27,826 nt of DNA from a virus, in IMG/VR virus record IMGVR_UViG_3300011116_000364, positions 1 to 27,826 of that record; one strand, 5' to 3'. Every line of letters begins with the position of its first letter. The first letter of the stretch is position 1. Made by a program: the position numbers and the translations under genes. A model generated the notes under the pieces. That model had not been told where the DNA came from, made no database searches, and saw only the letters and a program-made list of their open reading frames with translations. Positions 3,613 to 8,534 of this stretch are shown here, in pieces.

Positions 3613-6339
3613 GTGCTACTTCGTGGTGATTGCTTGGAACTCATACGACAGATGCCAGACAACAGCGTGGACAGTATCGTGACCGACCCACCGTATGAAC
3701 TTGGCTTCATGGGCAAGTCGTGGGACAACTCCGGCATTGCCTACAACGTTGAGTTGTGGACTGAGTGTCTACGAGTTCTGAAACCGGGCGGCCACCTGCT
3801 TGCCTTTGGTGGCAGTCGTACTTATCACCGCCTTGCTTGCGCCATTGAGGATGCTGGCTTTGAGGTGCGTGACCAGATCATGTGGCTCTACGGATGCCTT
3901 GACGAACAGACAGAGATGCTCGTAGACGGCAAGTGGATTTCCTACACAGACATTTCCGAAGGTCAGAACGCACTTGCGTATGACGCAGACAACGATGAGT
4001 ATTCTTGGCAACCTGTTCAACGAGTTATCCGATTCAACTACACAGACACGGCCTACAGGCTCTCTGGCGCACTCACCAATCAACTTGTGACTCGTGAGCA
4101 TCGCTGCCTTGTCAAGTCCGGCGATAAGTTTGTGTTTCAGGAAGCACAAGATGTTGCGCAAGTTGGATTTGCAGAAGTACCAGTTCTGCAGAATGTAGAT
4201 GCTCTGATTGACGCACTGACTCAACCGATAGAGTGGTCGTATGGCACAGGTCAATCGCAAACCGAACGTGACTTGCGACCTATGTGCGACGCCGATGTAT
4301 CGCCGTGCTTCGCAACTAGCGAATCAAATCGGCAAGTTCTGCTCACGAGCATGTCGCAACAAGGCGTATCCGTTGAAGAACGGCGACAATTTCCCACCAC
4401 CCAAGTTCGGAGCGAACAATCCAGCGTGGAAGGGCGGAGTGACTTACTTTCGCAAGCACGGCAACTACAAGCCGATACTTTACGTTCGCTGCCCAATAGA
4501 GTTTCTCTCAATGGCACGCAAGGACGGCTACGTGATGGAGCATCGGTTGATCGTAGCGAAAGCGATAGGTCGGCCACTTCTGCGAACCGAAGTGGTGCAC
4601 CACGAGAATCACAATCCACAAGACAACCGCTTGGCGAATCTGTCGCTATTCTTGACCAACCGAGATCACAAACTGTACGAGCATCACGGTTCACCACTAC
4701 CGATCTGGTCAGGGTTGAACCAGAGCATTACGACGGAGTGATGTGGTGCGTGACCGTTCCGAGTGGAGCGTTCGTGGCACGTCGCAATGGCAAAGTGTTC
4801 GTGACCGGAAACTCGGGCTTCCCGAAGTCGCTTGATGTTTCTAAGGCGATAGACAAAGCCGCTGGCGCGGAGCGTGAAGTCATTGGGAGCCAACGCACCA
4901 ATGTTGGTATGCAAGGCGGCAATTTCACAGCAGGGTCGCAAGCCGGAGATGTTGCTATCACCGCACCGGCAACCCCCGAAGCCCAACAATGGCAAGGCTG
5001 GGGAACGGCACTGAAACCGGCGTTTGAGCCAGTAATCGTCGCTCAGAAACCTTTGAGAAATAAGGACTACTGCGATTGGATAGGTTCACACTTTGCTACA
5101 CTGCAAGCATGGCTACAGCAGGAAGTAGAGAATCAAATCCAAACTGGCGAGGCGGACGATTCGTTCGTTCCGATGGATACGTCGCTGTCAGAATCGGCAA
5201 CAACTACGTTCTTGAACATCGTCTCATCATGGCTGAACATCTTGGCCGACCTTTATCGCCACGAGAACATGTACACCACGTCAATCGCATCAGGAATGAC
5301 AACCGACTGGAAAACCTTGCACTCATTAGCGTTGAAGATCACGCCAGAGAGCATCACAAGGGAACAGACAAATCCAAGTGGACTACAATCAACTGTTTTG
5401 GTTGTGGGCAATCTATTGAGCGGCGCATGGCTGTCCTTGCAAGGAATCCAAGGGCTTTCTGCGGTAGAGAGTGCTACAGACTTCACGCCAGAAAGACACC
5501 CGGCAGGAACCGAAGTTAGTCACGAGCCAATCGTGCTCGCTCGCAAACCACTTGTCGGCACAGTTGCCAACAATGTCTTGGAGTGGGGAACTGGTGCGCT
5601 GAACATTGACGGTTCACGAGTTGGGACTGAGATTTTAGGTGGCGGAACAATGCCGAACCTAAGAGATGTGGGCGCTATGAGCAAAGAATCCACTGGCATA
5701 GATAAGTTGAGTTTTGGTCAAAATCCAAGACCTGCCACTCGGATTGAGCAACCAACCTACGAAGGCCGCTGGCCTGCCAACGTCATCCACGACGGTAGTG
5801 CTGGTGTAGTGGCAGGGTTTCCGACAAGTTCTTCTAGCAAAACAAAGTCAAACGATAACCGTCAAAATAACGGCAACTCAATGTTTATGGATGGCAAACA
5901 CAGTCCTGACAATTCGTACACAGATTCAGGTTCCGCAGCCCGGTTCTTCTACTGCGCCAAGGCAGGAAAGTCCGAACGTAATGCAGGGCTGGAAGGGTTG
6001 CCAGAACGCCGTGAGTCTGACCGTGAGAAAGATGATGGCGTCGGCGGCGACAACCCACGGAACCGGAGCAATGCCGCAAAGGTGAACTTCCACCCAACAG
6101 TCAAGCCAATCGCCCTCATGCGCTACTTGGTGAAGTTGGTCACGCCACCCGGCGGCACAGTCCTAGACCCATTCCTCGGTAGTGGCACTACTGCCTGCGC
6201 TGCCATCATGGAAGGCTTTGAGTGGCTCGGCTGCGAGATGACTGAGGACTACTGGCCGATTATTGAAGCACGTACAGAATGGGCACGTGACGAGTTCGAC
6301 AAGATCGCCGTACAACCAAAGGCTTCAACACTGTTCTGA
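3613..6339 (+). CDS. DNA methyltransferase (N6A/N4C, beta-class order) with intein and a nested HNH insertion, 908-aa precursor
   Basis: This SAM-dependent amino-methyltransferase should modify adenine-N6 or cytosine-N4 in DNA. The catalytic motif TDPPY is at residues 24-28, followed by LKPGGHLLAFGG and FEVRDQIMWLYG. The SAM-binding motif DPFLGSGTT is C-terminal (852-860), preceded by HPTVKPIALMRYLVKLVTPP; this order fits the beta class. Residues 95-400 are an intein that separates YG from SGFPKSLDVSKAID. A 166-codon insertion begins near residue 472, between two versions of EP-x-IV-x-A-x-KPL, and carries an HNH gene in another frame. Without both, about 436 residues remain, a usual size. GTG 3613 is chosen because AAGGA lies about 8 nt upstream and the preceding stop abuts it. 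Roles could be protection against host restriction or regulation. Whether the enzyme works with the second insertion is unclear. Confidence 0.85.
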   Translation: MLLRGDCLELIRQMPDNSVDSIVTDPPYELGFMGKSWDNSGIAYNVELWTECLRVLKPGGHLLAFGGSRTYHRLACAIEDAGFEVRDQIMWLYGCLDEQTEMLVDGKWISYTDISEGQNALAYDADNDEYSWQPVQRVIRFNYTDTAYRLSGALTNQLVTREHRCLVKSGDKFVFQEAQDVAQVGFAEVPVLQNVDALIDALTQPIEWSYGTGQSQTERDLRPMCDADVSPCFATSESNRQVLLTSMSQQGVSVEERRQFPTTQVRSEQSSVEGRSDLLSQARQLQADTLRSLPNRVSLNGTQGRLRDGASVDRSESDRSATSANRSGAPRESQSTRQPLGESVAILDQPRSQTVRASRFTTTDLVRVEPEHYDGVMWCVTVPSGAFVARRNGKVFVTGNSGFPKSLDVSKAIDKAAGAEREVIGSQRTNVGMQGGNFTAGSQAGDVAITAPATPEAQQWQGWGTALKPAFEPVIVAQKPLRNKDYCDWIGSHFATLQAWLQQEVENQIQTGEADDSFVPMDTSLSESATTTFLNIVSSWLNILADLYRHENMYTTSIASGMTTDWKTLHSLALKITPESITREQTNPSGLQSTVLVVGNLLSGAWLSLQGIQGLSAVESATDFTPERHPAGTEVSHEPIVLARKPLVGTVANNVLEWGTGALNIDGSRVGTEILGGGTMPNLRDVGAMSKESTGIDKLSFGQNPRPATRIEQPTYEGRWPANVIHDGSAGVVAGFPTSSSSKTKSNDNRQNNGNSMFMDGKHSPDNSYTDSGSAARFFYCAKAGKSERNAGLEGLPERRESDREKDDGVGGDNPRNRSNAAKVNFHPTVKPIALMRYLVKLVTPPGGTVLDPFLGSGTTACAAIMEGFEWLGCEMTEDYWPIIEARTEWARDEFDKIAVQPKASTLF
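4208..4234 (+). promoter_or_regulatory. Candidate leaderless promoter P5 for the intein-nested HNH gene
   Basis: TTGACG (4208-4213), a short 15-nt spacer and TAGAGT (4229-4234). ATG 4241 follows 6 nt after the -10 box, exactly where transcription should begin. No Shine-Dalgarno sequence precedes the ATG. The TAG inside the -10 box is also an in-frame stop for the HNH frame, so that frame cannot be a direct extension of the upstream intein frame. The short spacer makes this tentative. Confidence 0.35.
4241..4741 (+). CDS. HNH homing endonuclease nested out of frame inside the intein, 166 aa
   Basis: This probably makes the DNA break that lets the intein spread into intein-free copies of the methyltransferase gene. 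An N-terminal zinc-finger-like segment has C12-x2-C15 and C34-x3-C38. A linker with NNPAWKGGVTYF follows. The HNH core has E100-H101, then VVHHENHNPQDNRLANLSLF (H120, H121, N129, N133), and a later RDHKLYEHH (H143, H148, H149), as in the HNH_3-type family of phage homing endonucleases. The whole frame lies inside the intein but is shifted by one base from it, and its last codons overlap the DNA of the intein C-terminal motif. No ribosome binding site is visible; a TANNNT box 6 nt before ATG 4241 suggests a leaderless message. Inteins normally carry the endonuclease as an in-frame domain. Confidence 0.82.
   Translation: MAQVNRKPNVTCDLCATPMYRRASQLANQIGKFCSRACRNKAYPLKNGDNFPPPKFGANNPAWKGGVTYFRKHGNYKPILYVRCPIEFLSMARKDGYVMEHRLIVAKAIGRPLLRTEVVHHENHNPQDNRLANLSLFLTNRDHKLYEHHGSPLPIWSGLNQSITTE
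5073..5102 (+). promoter_or_regulatory. Leaderless promoter P6 for the second HNH gene
   Basis: GGTTCACAC (5083-5091) is followed by TACACT (5097-5102), the same element and spacing as in P1 and P7 (GTTCAC 12-13 nt before the -10 box). ATG 5109 lies 6 nt after the -10 box and has no ribosome binding site. The -35 region is weak (TTGGAT at 5076-5081 or CGATTG at 5073-5078). It sits inside the methyltransferase reading frame. Confidence 0.5.
5109..5519 (+). CDS. HNH homing endonuclease nested in the third frame, 136 aa
   Basis: This is a phage-type HNH endonuclease. Residues 10-27 (NPNWRGGRF, then SDGYVAVRI) form the usual N-terminal strand region. The core is YVLEHRLIMAEHLGRPL (E36, H37), then HVHHVNRIRNDNRLENLALI (H56, H57, N63-D64-N65, N69) and EDHAREHH (H78, H82, H83). 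The C-terminal zinc-finger-like part has C96-x2-C99 and C118-x3-C122. HNH1 carries a similar Cys pattern (FCSRACR against FCGRECY) at its N-terminus. ATG 5109 is preferred over TTG 5076 because a TACACT box lies 6 nt before it; TAA at 5061-5063 closes the frame upstream. The stop at 5517-5519 lies directly before the resumed methyltransferase sequence. Its target is probably a related methyltransferase gene. Confidence 0.85.
   Translation: MATAGSRESNPNWRGGRFVRSDGYVAVRIGNNYVLEHRLIMAEHLGRPLSPREHVHHVNRIRNDNRLENLALISVEDHAREHHKGTDKSKWTTINCFGCGQSIERRMAVLARNPRAFCGRECYRLHARKTPGRNRS
5530..5580 (+). repeat. Direct repeat A, copy 2 (51 bp)
   Basis: This is the partner of 3055-3105 (50 of 51 identical). 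It begins just downstream of the HNH insertion, in the resumed methyltransferase sequence. Confidence 0.85.
5767..5822 (+). repeat. Direct repeat B, copy 2 (56 bp)
   Basis: This is the partner of 3280-3335 (53 of 56 identical); part of the conserved RWPANVI region of the methyltransferase. Confidence 0.85.
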
Positions 6340-6357
6340 TTGCTGTACTCGCTTGGC

Positions 6358-6387
6358 TTGACAACTTGGTTCACACGTGTCTACAAT
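6358..6387 (+). promoter_or_regulatory. Promoter P7 with GTTCAC element
   Basis: The -35 box is TTGACA (6358-6363), the spacer is 18 nt and the -10 box is TACAAT (6382-6387), the best promoter in the window. GTTCACAC starts at 6369, 11 nt after the first base of the -35 box, and overlaps the palindrome ACACGTGT (6373-6380). A related GTCACAT lies 20 bp downstream (6389). It drives the 287-aa gene at 6427. Confidence 0.7.
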
Positions 6388-6426
6388 GGTCACATGACAA
6401 ACCACACAAACCAAGGAGCCAACACC

Positions 6427-7290
6427 ATGAACACCATCAAGCGCAGTGAAGTCGAAGTTTCCGTTCGTTTGACTGACAACGAAACCAGCACATTGCGTGT
6501 AGCAATGAGTGGATACGCTTACGAGCAAGACGAGAGCGGTCAATGGGTCAAGGTCATTACCAACGCAACGTACGCTGACACCTACGACCGGTGCTACGGC
6601 AACTACCGTCAGTCCGATCTTCTCGTGTTCACCGAAGCCGATGAGGCCGTGATCGTTCTGGCGCTCACCAAGTTTCAAGCCAAGGCAAAGGCAGACGGCG
6701 ACCGTAGCGAACAAGTGCGTGCCACCCGGTTGCTCAAGAAAGTTGTGAACGCCATTGACGACAAGTTGGAGCGTGACAACGAAGCCTGTCGCAACCAGTG
6801 GATTCGCAAGGCACGCTCACTCAACAAGAGGCGTGAGATTGTCGCAGCCGGTTACCAGCCTGACACCTTCCAAATTGTGTTCAATGAGAACAGCAATCGT
6901 GGCGTCGTTACCGTTGAGCACTGGACTGAAAAGGCACTGGCCGAGCGTGACGTCGTTGACCACTGGTCTAGCCGTTACTTGTACACCCACACTGCCGAGA
7001 TCGAAGTCAACTTCGTGATCGTGGATGGCGCTGTGACCATGACGTACACGCACCGCAAGGGTGGCTGGCACGACAAGACCGCTGTTGCTCACGACACCTT
7101 CGATGAGGCTTTGACTGATGCCAAGGCTTACCTTGAACTCTGTGCCATCTCGCACAATGAGCGCACCGCCGAAGATTTTGAGACGATCATTGCCGAGTTG
7201 GCCGAGTTGGAACAAGACGAAGCATTGGTCATGCAGGCCAAGGTTGTTGCAGAGGCCGATGCGATGCTCAAGGAGAACGTCGCAGCCTAA
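6427..7290 (+). CDS. Hypothetical protein, 287 aa
   Basis: I do not recognise this protein. It is soluble and acidic, with no signal peptide. The N-terminal third has strands around VEVSVRLTDNE and LRVAMSGYAYEQ. The middle (residues about 95-140: KFQAKAKADGD, VRATRLLKKVV, IDDKLERDNEACR) is charged and helical, possibly coiled coil. A beta-rich part follows (FQIVFNE, GVVTVEHW, EIEVNFVIVDGAVTMTY), and the C-terminus is an acidic helix (ETIIAELAELEQDEALVM). ATG 6427 is chosen because AAGGAG (6413-6418) lies 8 nt upstream. ATG 6394, in frame, falls at the predicted transcription start and is less likely. With the strongest promoter in the window, it is probably abundant early after infection. Confidence 0.75.
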   Translation: MNTIKRSEVEVSVRLTDNETSTLRVAMSGYAYEQDESGQWVKVITNATYADTYDRCYGNYRQSDLLVFTEADEAVIVLALTKFQAKAKADGDRSEQVRATRLLKKVVNAIDDKLERDNEACRNQWIRKARSLNKRREIVAAGYQPDTFQIVFNENSNRGVVTVEHWTEKALAERDVVDHWSSRYLYTHTAEIEVNFVIVDGAVTMTYTHRKGGWHDKTAVAHDTFDEALTDAKAYLELCAISHNERTAEDFETIIAELAELEQDEALVMQAKVVAEADAMLKENVAA

Positions 7291-7317
7291 GCGACACAAT
7301 CGCCTACAAACGCAGAA

Positions 7318-7357
7318 ACGCAACTCGTGCGCCCTTGTTAGGGAACACGAGTTGCGT
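7318..7357. terminator. Bidirectional terminator-like inverted repeat
   Basis: ACGCAACTCGTG (7318-7329) and CACGAGTTGCGT (7346-7357) form a perfect 12-bp stem around a 16-nt loop that itself contains CCCT and AGGG. It lies between the convergent ends of the plus-strand gene (7290) and the minus-strand operon (7390), so it probably stops transcription from both sides. There is no long T-tract on either side. Confidence 0.65.
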
Positions 7358-7389
7358 CGCTGTACGACGACTACAGGCGTGTCTGGTGG

Positions 7390-7659
7390 CTACTTCTTGG
7401 CTGATGCTGCGTAGGCCATCATGGCTGCCTTCTGCACACCACGATGAGTCACCATGTTGAAGATTTGAGCACCACCAGCGACGATGAGTCCGACCGCAGG
7501 GAGAAGTGCCTGCACGGCATCAGGCTCGCCTTTGCCAGTGAGCACGGCAATGATGGCGAACACGCCAGCGACAACCGACGTGATGTACGAAGTCACCGAT
7601 GCTGCGTCAGTCCATGTTGGCAACGGTGGCAAGACAGGTGTTGGAGTTTGAGTAGGCAT
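7390..7659 (-). CDS. Holin-like small membrane protein, 89 aa
   Basis: A short Pro/Thr-rich N-terminus (MPTQTPTPVLPPLP) precedes two hydrophobic segments: residues about 24-41 (TSYITSVVAGVFAIIAVL) and about 51-68 (ALLPAVGLIVAGGAQIFNMV). The C-terminal tail (HRGVQKAAMMAYAASAKK) is basic. Size, two helices and a charged tail fit a phage holin that would permeabilise the membrane and release an endolysin. The gene directly follows a papain-like peptidase in the same transcript (9-nt gap) and ends the minus-strand operon. AAAGGAAC lies about 5 nt before ATG. Actinophages often have a membrane protein next to the lysin, which supports but does not prove the role. Confidence 0.6.
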   Translation of the reverse strand: MPTQTPTPVLPPLPTWTDAASVTSYITSVVAGVFAIIAVLTGKGEPDAVQALLPAVGLIVAGGAQIFNMVTHRGVQKAAMMAYAASAKK

Positions 7660-7668
7660 GTCGTTCCT

Positions 7669-8394
7669 TTAGTGAGTGAGGCTGCTTAGGTCGACTTGCA
7701 GCGTTTCAATGTCAAGCAGAGGCCCACGACCGGCTTCTACGTATTGGTGCGAGATGATCGCCCATGCTTCGGTCAGGTAGTGACTGAGCCATGGCCACGT
7801 GACTTTGGCAACACCGCCCCACGTGACGCAGTAGACGTACGTGTGGTCGTAGCCAACGGCAACGATGCAGTGTCCGCCTTCGATTGGTGACTTCGGGTCA
7901 AAGACCCACGGCTTGAAGTTGGCGAACTGTTCTTGCGCAGACGCAGGAAGCGCCACGCCAAGATACGCCACGCCATAGAACGCAATCGCTTGTTGGAGTC
8001 CAACGAAGTCGTGTCTCTCAACTGGTGCGTAACCAGCAATCTTGGCGCCGAACAGTCCGTGCTTGTGCCAGTGCTTGAGCACGTCGGCTTCGACAAGCCC
8101 GGCATCTGCGCCACCTGTCAAGTCAAAGTAAGTGCTCTCAACTTGCGCATCGGTTGGCACTTCATCGTTCACGCCGACCTGTTGGTTCCACGCCATGATC
8201 GCATGACCGACGCCGGAGATGGTGCAGCAACCAAGTCGGTCATTGTCCATCATTCCCCACGAGCGTATCTTCGGCACTTGTGACACCGCTGGTGGCTTCG
8301 GCAACTTGCCTTTGGAGTAGACGGCAAGCGTAGACAGTCCGTGTGGCCGTTGCGGTGCGAGCGCACCAAGTTTGTATGTCTGGTTCATTCTCAT
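7669..8394 (-). CDS. Papain-like cysteine peptidase, possible lysin, 241 aa
   Basis: The protein resembles uncharacterised actinobacterial and phage proteins with a papain-like fold. The probable nucleophile is C57 in RLGCCTISGVGH (relatives usually have G-D-C-T, here C-C-T). The general base is H175 in EGGHCIVAVGYDH, followed by YVYCVTWGG in the place of the papain N-S-W-G. The segment TDAQVESTYFDLTGG and DVLKHWHKHGL between them is typical of this group. There is no signal peptide. It could cut peptide cross-links in the host wall, or process a virion protein. ATG 8394 is chosen because its ATGA overlaps the stop of the small upstream gene at 8391-8534; GTG 8412 and ATG 8388 are alternatives. 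The holin-like gene follows at 9 nt. Confidence 0.65.
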   Translation of the reverse strand: MRMNQTYKLGALAPQRPHGLSTLAVYSKGKLPKPPAVSQVPKIRSWGMMDNDRLGCCTISGVGHAIMAWNQQVGVNDEVPTDAQVESTYFDLTGGADAGLVEADVLKHWHKHGLFGAKIAGYAPVERHDFVGLQQAIAFYGVAYLGVALPASAQEQFANFKPWVFDPKSPIEGGHCIVAVGYDHTYVYCVTWGGVAKVTWPWLSHYLTEAWAIISHQYVEAGRGPLLDIETLQVDLSSLTH

Positions 8395-8534
8395 CTCGTT
8401 GGTTGTGCGCACCTATGTCCATCGTGAGCGAGCACTACGGCTTCAAGCAGTTTGTGCGCTGGTGGCATTGTTTGGATGTTTCCCTTGTGCAATGCAATCG
8501 TCGCTTTGCATTTCTCACAGATGTAGGCAAGCAC
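8391..8534 (-). CDS. 47-aa Cys/His-rich miniprotein
   Basis: This is a short gene filling the gap between the metallophosphoesterase and the peptidase. GTG 8534 directly follows the TAA stop of the upstream gene, with GGGAG 5 nt before it, and its TGA overlaps the ATG of the peptidase gene (ATGA), so it is tightly packed on both sides. It has C6-x2-C9 near the N-terminus (YICEKCKATIALH) and AHDGHRC near the C-terminus (H37, H40, C42), a plausible single zinc-binding knuckle. The exact fit between neighbours is the main evidence. Its function is unknown; a small zinc-binding adaptor is one possibility. Confidence 0.6.
   Translation of the reverse strand: MLAYICEKCKATIALHKGNIQTMPPAHKLLEAVVLAHDGHRCAQPTR

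Larger units (their letters stand above)
3895..4812 (+). other. Intein (306 aa) in the methyltransferase
   Basis: The intein begins with Cys1 (CLDEQTEMLVDGKW, block A-like) and has a block B with T-R-E-H (VTREHRCLV). It ends with block F/G residues WCVTVPSGAFVARRNGK and FVTGN, followed by Ser as +1 extein residue. Removing it rejoins WLYG to SGFPKSLDV, the continuous sequence expected in this methyltransferase family. The penultimate residue is Gly, not the usual His. The middle of the intein in this frame (codons for about residues 115-275) is Ser/Arg/Gln-rich and low in structure; there the DNA encodes an HNH endonuclease in another frame. The insertion point is close to conserved enzyme sequence, as is typical of inteins. 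Confidence 0.88.
5026..5523 (+). mobile_element. HNH-bearing insertion within the methyltransferase gene (498 nt)
   Basis: The methyltransferase sequence reaches EPVIVAQKPL (from 5026) and then re-enters at EPIVLARKPL (from 5524), two versions of the same conserved segment. The distance between the two GAG codons is 498 nt, exactly 166 codons, so the enzyme frame is kept. The inserted DNA holds a promoter-like sequence and the HNH gene 5109-5519 and almost nothing else, too little for a group I intron, and shows no intein motifs. It looks like a free-standing homing endonuclease gene placed inside another gene. The right-hand EPIVLARKPL copy is nearly identical in DNA to the upstream paralogue, so recombination with it may have sealed the insertion. 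Confidence 0.65.

Noticed and set aside
3769-4260. 163-codon open frame on the minus strand
   Set aside because: It is the complement of conserved methyltransferase and intein sequence, has no ribosome binding site and matches no family.
5026-5523. Group I intron or second intein for the HNH2 insertion
   Set aside because: Only about 60 nt precede the HNH gene and almost none follow, too little for an intron core, and no Cys1/TxxH/C-terminal Asn motifs are visible.
6394-6426. Leaderless start at ATG 6394 for the 287-aa gene
   Set aside because: The spacing fits, but AAGGAG 8 nt before ATG 6427 and a leader similar to the one after P1 make 6427 more likely.
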